Positions 56,301 through 64,000 of a stretch of 64,000 nucleotides of DNA are shown here, one piece after another. The stretch's first letter is position 1. Each line of letters starts with the position of its first letter. The stretch is taken from assembly GCA_903857665.1 (NCBI GenBank), contig CAIOFV010000159.1, positions 109,544 to 173,543 on the forward strand, written 5' to 3'. The notes under the pieces are model-generated. The model was not told where the DNA came from and did not search any database. It saw only the letters and a program-made list of their open reading frames with translations. The translations under genes and the position numbers were made by a program. This stretch comes from an uncultured Myxococcales bacterium. Its GTDB lineage: Bacteria; Myxococcota_A; UBA9042; DTJE01.

Positions 56301-58770
56301 CTGCGACGACGGCAACCCGTGTACGCTCGATCGGTGCGATCGGACGACGGGCGCGTGCTTCCACATCAACAAGCCGTGCGACGACCGCAACCTCTGCACC
56401 ACCGACTCGTGCGACCCGACCACCGGCGAGTGCGTGTTCCGTCCGACGAATTGCGACGACGGCAACCCGTGCACCGAGGATCTATGCGATTCGCGGACCG
56501 GCACCTGCACCTACCGGCTGAAGTTCTGCGACGACAAGAATCCCTGCACCACCGACTCCTGCGACGTGACCACGGGCCTGTGCACGTTCGTGCCGAAGGT
56601 GTGCGACGACCTGGACCGCTGCACCACCGACTACTGCAATGCCGTGACGGGCGAGTGCGGGTCGCTGCCGATCGACTGCGACGACGGGAATCCCTGCACC
56701 ACCGACTCGTGCGACCAGACGACCGGCCTGTGCGTGTGGGCGCCGGTCGTGTGCAACGACGGAAACCTCTGCACCGACGACATCTGCTCGCCGCTGAGCG
56801 GGGAGTGCGTGGTGTTCGACAGGGCCTGCGACCAGGGCCCGCCCTGCACCACGGCGACGTGCGACTCGTGGACAGGCAGTTGCATCTACAACGCCATCCT
56901 CTGCGACGACGGCAACGCGTGCACGGTGGACTCGTGCGACCCGGGCACGGGCGCGTGCCGGTACGACCCGATTTCGTGCACGGACGCGAACCTCTGCACC
57001 ACCGATACCTGCGACCCGGCGACCGGGTGCGTCCACACGGACAATTCGAGCGCCTGCGACGACAGCGATCCCTGCACCACCGACACCTGCGACCCGCTCA
57101 TCGGCTGCCGGCACGTCTACAAGTCGAACGGGACCACCTGCCCGAAGTGCCAGACCAATGCGCAGTGCTTCAAGGGCAACCGGTGCGAAAACGTCCGCTG
57201 CAGTTCGACCACGGGCAACTGCGAGTACTCCAAGGTCGCCGGGATCTGCGACGACGGCGACCCCTGCACCACCGACCTGTGCGACGGCCCGACGGCCGCG
57301 TGCAGCTCGGTCCGGAAGACCTGCGCCGACACCGCCGCCTGCACGCTGGACACCTGCAACCCGGCGACCGGGAATTGCCAGTTCGTCCCCATCACGTGCG
57401 ATGACGGGAACCCGTGCACATCGGACAGGTGCAACCCGGCCACGGACGGCTGCGAATTCGTCCAACTGGACTGCTCGGACGGCAATCCGTGCACCCTGGA
57501 CGCGTGCGACGCGACGCTGGGATGCGTGCATTCCCCGGCTCCGTGCGACGACGGCAACCCCTGCACGGTGGACTCCTGCGACCAGCGGAACGGCAACTGC
57601 GTCCACACGGTGATCCAGTGCAACGACGACAACCCGTGCACCACCGACCGTTGCGAACCGACGACGGGCCTCTGCGTTTTCGAGGCGGCGGACTGCGACG
57701 ACGGCAATGCCTGCACCTATGATTTCTGCAACGTCAGCAACGGGGCATGCTTCCACCCGGCCATCCCCTGCGTCGCCAAGGACTGCTGCTCGACCGCCGT
57801 GTGCGATTCCCTGACGGGCCTGTGCCTGCAGACCCCTGTGACGTGCGACGACAACAACCCGTGCACCACCGAAACCTGCAACCCGACGACCTGCGGTTGC
57901 GAATCGAAGGCGGTCAACTGCGACGACGGCAACCCCTGCACCACGGATCGCTGCTCGCTGACCACCGGCGGCTGCGTCCACGACGCGGCGGTCTGCGACG
58001 ACAGCAATCCGGCGACCGAAGACCTCTGCCTGCCCACCGCGGGCTGCACGTTCCGGCCGACGGCCACCTGCGCCACCAACGCCGATTGCGCCGACGGCAA
58101 CAACTGCACGACCGACGTCTGCGACGGCACCCATCACTGCGTGTCCACGGTGAAGAGCTGCGACGACGGAAACCCCTGCACGGTCGATTCCTGCGACTGG
58201 TACACCACCGTCTGCTTCCACGCGGACAAGAACTGCGACGACGGCAATCCGTGCACCGTGGACTCCTGCAACCGCAATTCGGGAGTGTGCGAGCACAAGC
58301 CGGTGACCTGCCTGGCGCCCGATGCATGCGCCGTGGCCGCCTGCGATCCCGGCACGGGCGCCTGCGTCGTCACCCCGAAGGACTGCACCGACGCCGATCC
58401 CTGCACGGTGGACGGATGCAACGCCGCCCTGGGTTGCCTGCATGACGTAAAGGATTGCAACGACAACGACCTCTGCACCGCGGATTCCTGCGATGCGACG
58501 ACCGGCCGCTGCAAGCACGATCGCCGGATCTGCAACGATGGTGCGCCGTGCACCGTCGATACCTGCGATCCGAAAACCGGCGCCTGCGTCTTCACGCCGA
58601 AGGTCATCGATGACCTGAACCTCTGCACGGTGGACGCCTGCGATACCGTCACGGGCTTCGTCCAGCACTTCGCCAGGAACTGCAACGACAACAACAAGTG
58701 CACGGTCGATGGCTGCAACCCCGTCACCGGCCTGTGCACCCACAAGCTCCTTTCCGGCTGCACGCAGTAG
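53314..58770 (+). CDS. Giant Cys-rich repeat lipoprotein (CTTDSCD-type repeats)
   Basis: An 1818-residue surface lipoprotein. Lipobox FVAC (Cys21), an Asp-rich linker to about residue 85, then almost wholly repeats of 23-27 residues with the core CDDGNPCTTDSCDP-TTG-C-H/F-xP, each with about four to five cysteines; dozens of units run to the C-terminus. The core matches the Dictyostelium (slime-mould) CTDC repeat found in spore-coat and extracellular-matrix proteins and in many myxobacterial surface proteins. Expected form is a long disulfide-stapled, Asp-rich (possibly calcium-binding) rod. No enzyme domain is seen. Export would depend on Lgt and probably on VKOR-DsbA, both encoded in this window. 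Confidence 0.88.
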   Translation: MASRCRWVFPVVFVTVAFVACGGTKTNPPDLGPEIDEDTGDNGIDLIDVKDVGPEDVGGRDVLDVLDVPELLDGDGGTEDIPPEAIDVGPDTFVCTIDTDCPDDSTDTCSVGKCQGGHCTLVTRNCSDGLDCTYDPICSPGVQGGCSHIYQADKPCAGCNLDADCYSPDPCVLNTCVPCPISNENGYDEFTCPTSGKVCKHVTCAGCNDNNPCTTDRCDATGKVFNTPVNCTDFNPCTTDTCHPNPSDPNLGYRCEHTSADQMCIVCSAADQCNTINTNPSPNCFQGSCTTIPVEDGAAVCGRGILCPTGTTCDATQGLCMTKVCTYEAKPCDDGDPCTADSCDAQNGCTHTCVCTSPCTTASVAGESSTECNDDNACTLDQCVQGSATGVCASTSLTCVHTTINCDDGDDTTFDTCDPTLGCQHKTLPPVGQSCKDSDCQTIIGKCGVGICDTPNGPCDLTLIDCDDGDPCTQDGCSATTGCQHINIANCGAGCKSVIDCEDRDPCTTDTCVDGNCHHSANPCNDGNQCTLDLCIPGTGCTHVDITECAIPCKTDEACKPASLCAVGTCNHATGRCDVADKDCNDNNPCTVDTCDPLSGTCQYALVSNPPPECVACTAGDDTTCAQAQTDPCYTARCDTMTLVCVSFPVDCDDQDSCTTDSCVKGTGECLHTPLPSCQHCPDGQDSECFLTPNCCTIGRCNTEADPKGLCEWVPLNCNNAADLCQSGTCQLDTCLCRFVKKNCDDGNPCTDDRCGAKVGCVHETKDCDDGLRCTNDSCDPITGQCKFTPVVCADNDPCTHNYCEPSSGTCEYRPETCDDGDQCTADTCVQGVGCTNTRISAPPCDSCATDQDCVDDNPCTTGVCDKASGKCRWDIKNCEDADPCTLDFCDPGSGQCGHTRFNCDDGNPCTYDSCDTGGKCIHTAVFANDGNKCTTDSCDAACGGEVYLPYKNSTQPACADFHCTQDIDCVAPGNKCVTPVCNVATGVCGYTCGAACDDGNPCTLDRCDRTTGACFHINKPCDDRNLCTTDSCDPTTGECVFRPTNCDDGNPCTEDLCDSRTGTCTYRLKFCDDKNPCTTDSCDVTTGLCTFVPKVCDDLDRCTTDYCNAVTGECGSLPIDCDDGNPCTTDSCDQTTGLCVWAPVVCNDGNLCTDDICSPLSGECVVFDRACDQGPPCTTATCDSWTGSCIYNAILCDDGNACTVDSCDPGTGACRYDPISCTDANLCTTDTCDPATGCVHTDNSSACDDSDPCTTDTCDPLIGCRHVYKSNGTTCPKCQTNAQCFKGNRCENVRCSSTTGNCEYSKVAGICDDGDPCTTDLCDGPTAACSSVRKTCADTAACTLDTCNPATGNCQFVPITCDDGNPCTSDRCNPATDGCEFVQLDCSDGNPCTLDACDATLGCVHSPAPCDDGNPCTVDSCDQRNGNCVHTVIQCNDDNPCTTDRCEPTTGLCVFEAADCDDGNACTYDFCNVSNGACFHPAIPCVAKDCCSTAVCDSLTGLCLQTPVTCDDNNPCTTETCNPTTCGCESKAVNCDDGNPCTTDRCSLTTGGCVHDAAVCDDSNPATEDLCLPTAGCTFRPTATCATNADCADGNNCTTDVCDGTHHCVSTVKSCDDGNPCTVDSCDWYTTVCFHADKNCDDGNPCTVDSCNRNSGVCEHKPVTCLAPDACAVAACDPGTGACVVTPKDCTDADPCTVDGCNAALGCLHDVKDCNDNDLCTADSCDATTGRCKHDRRICNDGAPCTVDTCDPKTGACVFTPKVIDDLNLCTVDACDTVTGFVQHFARNCNDNNKCTVDGCNPVTGLCTHKLLSGCTQ

Positions 58771-58803
58771 GCCTTTCACCCCCCTGGAAAGACCGCCCGC
58801 CGG

Positions 58804-58832
58804 TTGACGGAAAGGCTCCCCGGGTCTATAAA
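58804..58832 (+). promoter_or_regulatory. prs promoter
   Basis: TTGACG (58804-58809), 17 bp, TATAAA (58827-58832): close to consensus. The leader of about 35 bases carries GGAGG before the ATG at 58874. Confidence 0.75.
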
Positions 58833-58873
58833 GGCCCCGCCCTTGCGAACCCTCGCAGGATCGGAGGCACCTC

Positions 58874-59857
58874 ATGAAAGCCGACATGATCGTCTTTTCG
58901 GGAACGTCCCATCCGGACCTCGCCCAGCGCATCGCGACGCACATGGGCAAGCCGCTTGGGCGCAGCGAGACACTTCGGTTCTCCAACGAGAACATCATGG
59001 TTCGGCTGCAGGACAACGTCCGCGAAAAGGACGTGTTCGTGGTGCAGACATCGTCGCACCCGGTCAACGACAGCCTGGTGGAACTGCTGATCATGATCGA
59101 CGCGCTGAAGTACGCCAGCGCCGCCCGCATCACCGCAGTGTTGCCCTACTACCCGTACTGCCGGTCGGACAAGAAGGACGAACCCCGCATTTCCGTGGCG
59201 GCCCGCCTGGTCGCGGACCTGCTGCAGACCGCCGGCGCGGACCGCGTGCTGGGGATGAACCTCCACTCGCCGCAGATCATGGGCTTCTTCCGGATCCCCA
59301 TGGACCAGTTGCTGGCCGCACCGATCTTCTTCGACCACTTCAACAACGTGCTGTTCAACAAGGAAGCCAAGAAGGACTGGGTCCTGGTGTTCGGCGACGC
59401 CGGCGCGGCCAAGGCCTTCGCCTACTACGCCGACGAACTGCGCATGCCGGTGGCCATCATGGACAAGGCGCGCATGGACCACTCCGAGAAGCCCGTCGTC
59501 CGCCAGGTCATCGGCGACGTGAAGGGCCGGAACTGCCTGATCGTGGACGACGAGATCACCACCGGCGGCACGCTGGTCGAGGCGGCGAACAAACTGATGG
59601 AGGTCGGCGCCCGCAAGGTCGTCGCCGCCGCGGTCCACCCGGTATTCTCGGGCAACGCGGTCCAGAAGCTGGTGAACTCGCCCATCGAGCACTTCATCGT
59701 GGGGAACACGGTGCCGGTGGCGGCCAAGATTGCCGGGCACGAAAGCCGCTTCGAGGTGCTGGACCTGTCGCCGCTGTTCGCCCGGGCCATCGGGTGCATC
59801 CACGACGGCACCTCGATGTCCGACCTGTTCCCGCCGTCGGTGCGTCGACAGGGCTGA
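58874..59857 (+). CDS. prs: Ribose-phosphate pyrophosphokinase
   Basis: Makes PRPP from ribose 5-phosphate and ATP for nucleotide, His and Trp synthesis. The 327-residue product has two type-I PRTase-like domains: SNENIMVRLQDNVREKDVFVVQ in segments, PYYPYCRSDKKDEPRIS near 95-110 (ATP site, a variant of the usual YARQDRK), MNLHSPQIMGFF (usually DLHxxQIQGFF), and the PRPP loop LIVDDEITTGGTL near 220. The variant residues place it in the less common PRPP-synthetase branch, but the catalytic His and loop Asp pair are kept. It is followed by thiI 54 bp later. Confidence 0.9.
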   Translation: MKADMIVFSGTSHPDLAQRIATHMGKPLGRSETLRFSNENIMVRLQDNVREKDVFVVQTSSHPVNDSLVELLIMIDALKYASAARITAVLPYYPYCRSDKKDEPRISVAARLVADLLQTAGADRVLGMNLHSPQIMGFFRIPMDQLLAAPIFFDHFNNVLFNKEAKKDWVLVFGDAGAAKAFAYYADELRMPVAIMDKARMDHSEKPVVRQVIGDVKGRNCLIVDDEITTGGTLVEAANKLMEVGARKVVAAAVHPVFSGNAVQKLVNSPIEHFIVGNTVPVAAKIAGHESRFEVLDLSPLFARAIGCIHDGTSMSDLFPPSVRRQG

Positions 59858-59911
59858 CCCGCGGGTGTTCGCCCCGGCAACCGCTCCCCGACTTTCGATG
59901 GAAGGACGACG

Positions 59912-61177
59912 ATGACGACCAATGCCGTGGTGATCCGGTTCGCCGAACTGTTCCTGAAGGGCGGCCGCAAGGCCTGGTTCACGGCCCGCCTGAAGGAATC
60001 GCTGGAGCGCAACACCCGCAGGGCGGGGCCGTTCCGGGTCCGCGAGGGCTACGACCACCTGATGGTGATCCACCAGCACGCGACGGGGGCGCACCTGCCG
60101 GACTTCGAGGTCACCCCCGAGTTGGAGGCCGCATTCCAGAGGGCGTTCGGCATCCAGAACTACTCGCCCTGCCGGCTGGTCCCGCGGGAGATCGGCGTCA
60201 TCGAATCGGAAGTGATGCAGATCGCGGACGAGCACGTCGCGGGCGCGTCGTCGTTCCGCATCGCGGCGTCGCGAGCCGACAAGGAATACCCGCTGACGTC
60301 GATGGACCTGTCGGTGCGGCTGGGCGCGCAGGTGTTCCTGAAGCACCACGTCCCCGGCAAGATGAAGGACCCGGCCGTGACCCTCGGGGTCCACATCCTG
60401 CCGAACCACGCGATGCTGTCGGTGCGCACCGTGAAGGGGCCCGGCGGGCTGCCCGTGGGCACGGGCGGACGCGTGCTGCTGCTGCTGTCGGGCGGCATCG
60501 ATTCCCCCGTGGCGGGCTGGCAGATGATGCGGCGCGGGTGCGACCTGGACGCGGTGCACTTCGACGCGACGCCCTATACGAAGGTCCAGGCCCGGGAGAA
60601 GGTCGAAACGCTGGCCCGGATGCTGGCCGAGTACCAGGCGTCGATGCGCCTGTGGATCGTGCCCTTCGCCGCGGTTCAGGCCGAGCTGCGCGACCACGCC
60701 CCGGGGCGGATGCTGGTGGTCCTGTACCGGCGCATGATGATGCGGATCGCCACGAAACTGGCCGTCCGCTCGGGAGCGCAGGCCCTGGTGACCGGCGAAA
60801 GCCTGGGTCAGGTGGCAAGCCAGACGCTGGAAAACCTGTCGGTGATCGAGGACGCGTCAGGCCTGCCGATCCTGCGGCCGCTGCTGGCCTTCGACAAGCT
60901 GGACGGGATCCTCCTCGCCAAGCAGATCGGGACCTACAAGACGTCCATCCTGCCCTACGAGGACTGCTGCAGCCTGTTCGTGCCGCCTCATCCGGAAACG
61001 GCCGCCCGGCTGGACCCGACGCGGGAGATCGAATCGCGCTTCGACGTGGACGCCCTGGTGGATGCCGCGGTCGCCGCTACGGAAGAACTGCAGTACGGCG
61101 TGCCGCCCGTGAGGAAGGATCCCGGGGGGACCCTGGATACCGCCACGACCGCGACCGAGGACACCCCCGCCGGCTGA
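59912..61177 (+). CDS. thiI: tRNA 4-thiouridine synthetase ThiI
   Basis: Adenylates uridine 8 of tRNA and inserts sulfur. The 421-residue product has the NFLD/THUMP region (VIRFAELFLKGG at the start, YSPCRLV, SFRIAASRADKEYPLTSMDL in parts) and the PP-loop SGGIDSPVAGW near residue 193. A later VTGESLGQVASQTLENL segment and YEDCCSLFVPP are conserved in the family. There is no C-terminal rhodanese domain, so a separate sulfur donor is needed and the thiazole role is not implied. ATG at 59912 has GGAAGGA upstream. Confidence 0.93.
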   Translation: MTTNAVVIRFAELFLKGGRKAWFTARLKESLERNTRRAGPFRVREGYDHLMVIHQHATGAHLPDFEVTPELEAAFQRAFGIQNYSPCRLVPREIGVIESEVMQIADEHVAGASSFRIAASRADKEYPLTSMDLSVRLGAQVFLKHHVPGKMKDPAVTLGVHILPNHAMLSVRTVKGPGGLPVGTGGRVLLLLSGGIDSPVAGWQMMRRGCDLDAVHFDATPYTKVQAREKVETLARMLAEYQASMRLWIVPFAAVQAELRDHAPGRMLVVLYRRMMMRIATKLAVRSGAQALVTGESLGQVASQTLENLSVIEDASGLPILRPLLAFDKLDGILLAKQIGTYKTSILPYEDCCSLFVPPHPETAARLDPTREIESRFDVDALVDAAVAATEELQYGVPPVRKDPGGTLDTATTATEDTPAG

Positions 61178-61263
61178 CCTTCGTGAGGCTTGCCAGCCAC
61201 CCCAGTTCCATCCAGCCGCATCGGGTACGGGCTCGGGTTCGGGTATGTGTTGCGGAGTAGGAA

Positions 61264-61295
61264 GGGCGGGCACGGGGACGGGGGCGGGGACGGGG
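61264..61295 (+). other. G-rich tract, possible G-quadruplex
   Basis: Six runs of 3-5 G (61264-66, 68-70, 74-77, 80-84, 86-89, 92-95) separated by 1-3 bases, in the 150-bp convergent gap between thiI and the 61328 gene. A softer CGGGT-type repeat precedes it at 61223-61245. Confidence 0.5.
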
Positions 61296-61327
61296 ACGAG
61301 TTGGGGCTTCGGCGGTTCGGGGCTGGC

Positions 61328-62254
61328 CTACTTTTCGATCGTCACCCGGGACTTCAGCGGGACCTGGGAGGGCTTCGCGCTCAGGAACACCTTGCACTTC
61401 GTGGCGGACACGTCACGCACCGTGAAGGCGATCCCGGCCACGCGCCCGGGCGCCCCGCGCCGCACGCCGTCCTCCGACCCGCGGTTCACGATGATCACGA
61501 TGCCGCTGCCTTCCTCGACGACGCTCAGGACCGCGCCCGCGATGCCCACCGCGGCGCCTTCGCACTGGCTCGTTTCCTCGTTGCACGTCTGTCCCGCGGC
61601 GCAGGTCGGGCATCCCTTACGCGCAGGCGCCTGGGCCTTCGGCGCCGATGGCTCGGCCGTGACGCAGCGCCGTTCGGATGCGTCGCAGACCTTGCCCTTG
61701 TGGCAACCGCCAGGGCACGCCTCGACGCAGGCGCCCTGCTCGCAGACCTCGCTGCCCCGGCGACAGGGCGGCGAACAGGTCATCGCCACGCAGGCGCCCT
61801 TCACGCACGCCTGTCCCGGCCCGCAGGCATCGCACGGGTCCATCGGGTCGATGCGCGTCTCGACCAGGTACGCGGCCTTCCCCTGACGCGCCTCGACACG
61901 GAAGAAGTAGTCCTTGTCCTTCTTGACCGGCACAACGAACTTGTAGTCCACCGTGCCGGGGACGATCCGCTGGCTCTGCAGCGCGCTGCCCTCGAAGTCG
62001 AACAGGCTGATTTCGCCTTCCACGGAGTGGGGCGAGAACCGGTCGCCGAAGCTGAACACGATGGTCGCCCGGGCGTCCTGGTAGTACGAAAAGTCCTTCC
62101 AGTCGACCTTGTCCCGCTTCGCGTCGATGGAGTCCTTCACCAGCACGCCGGGGCTGATGCGCAGCGCCTTCGGCCGGCTGTCATCGATGTCCGCCCCACC
62201 GCCGCAGGCGAACGCGACGACGAGGACCACGGGAAGCAATCGTCGACAGGCCAT
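61328..62254 (-). CDS. Lipoprotein with Cys-rich knot region
   Basis: A 308-residue lipoprotein (VVAFAC, Cys17). An N-terminal beta domain (about 25-130) resembles the pre-peptidase C-terminal type sandwich (DYKFVVPVKKDKDYFFRVEA). Residues about 140-225 hold three or four Cys-knots of the CGPGQACVKGACV / CRRGSEVCEQGACV type, as in the other Cys-rich proteins here. The C-terminal part (about 230-308) is an SH3-like barrel (GIVIIVNRGSEDGVRRGAPGRV in parts). It starts 22 bp after the pyrG stop, so it shares that transcript. Role unknown. Confidence 0.68.
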   Translation of the reverse strand: MACRRLLPVVLVVAFACGGGADIDDSRPKALRISPGVLVKDSIDAKRDKVDWKDFSYYQDARATIVFSFGDRFSPHSVEGEISLFDFEGSALQSQRIVPGTVDYKFVVPVKKDKDYFFRVEARQGKAAYLVETRIDPMDPCDACGPGQACVKGACVAMTCSPPCRRGSEVCEQGACVEACPGGCHKGKVCDASERRCVTAEPSAPKAQAPARKGCPTCAAGQTCNEETSQCEGAAVGIAGAVLSVVEEGSGIVIIVNRGSEDGVRRGAPGRVAGIAFTVRDVSATKCKVFLSAKPSQVPLKSRVTIEK

Positions 62255-62262
62255 GGGTCCTC

Positions 62263-62288
62263 CTGAAACCCCGGTTTCAGACCGGGGT
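62263..62288 (-). promoter_or_regulatory. Two mutually exclusive hairpins at the pyrG stop
   Basis: ACCCCGGT (62268-62275) pairs with ACCGGGGT (62281-62288) around TTCAG. Alternatively CTGAAAC (62263-62269) pairs with GTTTCAG (62274-62280). The pyrG stop lies inside both. They may modulate read-through to the lipoprotein gene. Confidence 0.35.
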
Positions 62289-63947
62289 GCGGGCCAGCCG
62301 GTACTTCAACGCCGCGCCGATGAATCCCGCGAAGATGGGATGGGGCGCCCGGGGCCGGGACTTGTACTCGGGGTGGAACTGGCAGCCGATGAAGAACGGG
62401 TGATCGGGCAGCTCGATGACCTCGACCAGGCCCTTCCGGCCGTCGGGCAGCGCCTCGCTGGTGGTCGAGCGCTCGCCGGTGTGCAGGCCGGACACCTTCA
62501 GCCCCTTGTCCATCAACGGCTTCAGGAACTCGTTGTTCACCTCGTAGCGGTGGCGGTGCCGTTCCATGATCTTCGTGGTGCCGTACAGCCGTGCGGCAAG
62601 GCTGCCCTCCTCGAGGGTGCAGTCGCAGGCGCCCAGGCGCATCGTCGCGCCCTTCTGGGTGATGCCGCGCTGCTCGGGCAGGAAGTCCACGATCGGGTAC
62701 TTCGTTGCCTCGTCGAATTCCGTGCTGTTCGCGCCTTCCATCCCGCAGACGTTCCGCGCGAACTCGATGGTCGCCAACTGCAGGCCCAGGCAGATCCCGA
62801 AGAACGGCGTGCCGTTTTCGCGGGCGCACTGGATGCCACGGATCTTGCCTTCCGTGCCGCGCCGCCCGAACCCGCCGGGGATCAGGATGCCGTCGGCGCC
62901 GCCCAGCAGCGCGGCGCCGTCCTCGGACTTTTCCAGGTCCTCGGCCTCGATGAAGTTCAGTTTGACCTTGCAGCCGTGGGCGATGCCGCCGTGCAGCAGG
63001 GCCTCGTTCAGCGACTTGTAGGATTCCTTCAGATCCGCGTACTTGCCGACGATGGCGATATTGACCTCGGTGGTCGCGTTCTTGATGCGGTCCACAATGC
63101 GCCGCCACTCGGACAGGTTCGCTTCGCGCGCCCAGATGTTCATCTGGTCGATCAGGCGCTGGTCCAGTCCCTCCTCGTGGAAACGCACCGGCATCTCGTA
63201 CACGGACGCGACGTCCTCCGCCGCGATGACGCACTCGGGCGGGACGTTGCAGAACAGGCTGATCTTGCGCTTGACCTCGGGCGGCATCGGCCGCTCCGAC
63301 CGGCACACGATGATGTCCGGCTGGATGCCGATGGCCCGCATCGCGATGACCGAGTGCTGGGTGGGCTTGGTCTTCAGTTCGCCCGCGGTGCGGATGTACG
63401 GCACATAGGTCACGTGGACCGACGCGGTGTTTTCGCGGCCCAGTTCCAGGCGCATCTGGCGGACGGTTTCCAGGAACGGCTGGCTTTCGATGTCGCCCAC
63501 CGTGCCGCCGACCTCGACGATGCAGATGTCGGCGGTGTCGGCCGCGGCCATGATGCGACGCTTGATCTCGTCGGTGATGTGCGGGATGACCTGGACCGTG
63601 CCGCCCAGGAAGTCGCCGCGGCGCTCCTGCTCCAGCACGTGGGCGTAGATCTGTCCCGAGGTCACGTTGTTGATCCGGCCCATCGTGGCGCCGGTGAAGC
63701 GCTCGTAGTGCCCCAGGTCCAGGTCGGTTTCCGCCCCGTCGTCGGTGACGAAGACCTCGCCGTGCTGGAAGGGATTCATGGTGCCCGGATCGACGTTGAG
63801 GTACGGGTCCAGTTTCAGCATCGTGACCTTGAGGCCACGAGCGTCCATCAGGGCCGCGATGGAAGAGGCGCTGATGCCCTTTCCGATCGAGGACACCACG
63901 CCCCCGGTCACGAAAATGAACTTGGTATGCCGCCGACGGGGGGCCAT
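62277..63947 (-). CDS. pyrG: CTP synthase
   Basis: Makes CTP from UTP and glutamine. The 556-residue product has the synthetase domain ([16 protein letters not shown] at the N-terminus, [21 protein letters not shown] in parts, [11 protein letters not shown] near 145) and the class I glutamine amidotransferase domain with PGGFGRRG, the nucleophile in FFGICLGLQ near residue 385, and HPE near 525. ATG at 63947 has AGGAG 6 bases upstream. The 53 bp beyond it to the window edge show no clear promoter. Confidence 0.97.
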   Translation of the reverse strand: MAPRRRHTKFIFVTGGVVSSIGKGISASSIAALMDARGLKVTMLKLDPYLNVDPGTMNPFQHGEVFVTDDGAETDLDLGHYERFTGATMGRINNVTSGQIYAHVLEQERRGDFLGGTVQVIPHITDEIKRRIMAAADTADICIVEVGGTVGDIESQPFLETVRQMRLELGRENTASVHVTYVPYIRTAGELKTKPTQHSVIAMRAIGIQPDIIVCRSERPMPPEVKRKISLFCNVPPECVIAAEDVASVYEMPVRFHEEGLDQRLIDQMNIWAREANLSEWRRIVDRIKNATTEVNIAIVGKYADLKESYKSLNEALLHGGIAHGCKVKLNFIEAEDLEKSEDGAALLGGADGILIPGGFGRRGTEGKIRGIQCARENGTPFFGICLGLQLATIEFARNVCGMEGANSTEFDEATKYPIVDFLPEQRGITQKGATMRLGACDCTLEEGSLAARLYGTTKIMERHRHRYEVNNEFLKPLMDKGLKVSGLHTGERSTTSEALPDGRKGLVEVIELPDHPFFIGCQFHPEYKSRPRAPHPIFAGFIGAALKYRLARTPV

Positions 63948-64000
63948 GGTTACTCCTGTGCCTTGAAAAGAACACTCGGCCGTATCTGTCTCGGCCGGCC

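Noticed and set aside
53314..58770. Regular spacing resembling a CRISPR or tandem DNA repeat
   Set aside because: Period is a multiple of three within one open frame and units differ at synonymous sites; these are protein repeats.

Overview
This is a GC-rich (roughly two-thirds G+C) bacterial chromosome segment packed with about 44 protein genes on both strands. I see no rRNA, tRNA, insertion sequence, prophage or CRISPR array. The gene content points to a Gram-negative bacterium of the Myxococcota / former Deltaproteobacteria type. The evidence is a MYXO-CTERM-like C-terminal sorting tail, many lipoproteins with an acidic Asp-rich linker after the lipobox Cys, Ser/Thr kinases with N-terminal zinc ribbons, a PxxKW Cys-rich protein, an outer-membrane FadL-type barrel and a hyp set for [NiFe] hydrogenase. 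The exact lineage is an inference.

Layout. 46-3495 (minus): a compact hypABCDE operon for [NiFe]-hydrogenase maturation. No hydrogenase subunit or hypF lies in the window. 3693-13278: secreted or lipid-anchored surface proteins, including a MYXO-CTERM protein, a 1350-residue Ig-like/FG-GAP lipoprotein with an aerolysin-like C-terminal region, and a TIM-barrel-like lipoprotein behind a Ser/Thr kinase. 13382-20345: a transporter, an M2 peptidase, a TetR regulator, a GT-C type membrane protein and a FadL-like porin. 20350-28644 (minus): a six-gene unit. It combines a Dlt-like acylation module (DltD/AlgX-like SGNH protein, MBOAT acyltransferase, acyl carrier protein, acetoacetyl-CoA-ligase-type adenylating enzyme) with a hybrid histidine kinase and a response regulator-diguanylate cyclase. 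28764-30828: a PhoR/PhoB-like two-component pair. 31063-33012: a membrane Ser/Thr kinase whose extracytoplasmic sensor carries a CxxCH c-type heme motif. 33038-36488 (minus): VKOR-DsbA fusion, Lgt and a lipoprotein amidohydrolase, an envelope disulfide and lipoprotein unit. 37730-41314 (minus): metX-thrA (aspartate to methionine/threonine pathway).

42843-47858 is a core block: dnaA, rpsO, pnp and dut. It is followed by a tandem ATP-grasp D-Ala-D-Ala-ligase-like fusion (47880-49964), a YugP-type zinc peptidase, a 57-residue basic protein with a very good promoter, and a PxxKW protein. 53314-58770 encodes an 1818-residue lipoprotein built almost entirely of short Cys-rich CTTDSCD-type repeats. 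The right end holds prs, thiI, a Cys-rich lipoprotein and pyrG.

Besides genes, one intergenic sequence family stands out. It is an element of about 70 bp, present intact at 45007-45076 (pnp leader) and 50196-50265, with two reduced pieces at 21276-21306 and 21318-21340. It folds as nested stems, and the two intact copies differ by compensatory base-pair changes. I do not recognise it. The Dlt-like operon, the heme-sensing kinase and this structured repeat are the best candidates for something new.
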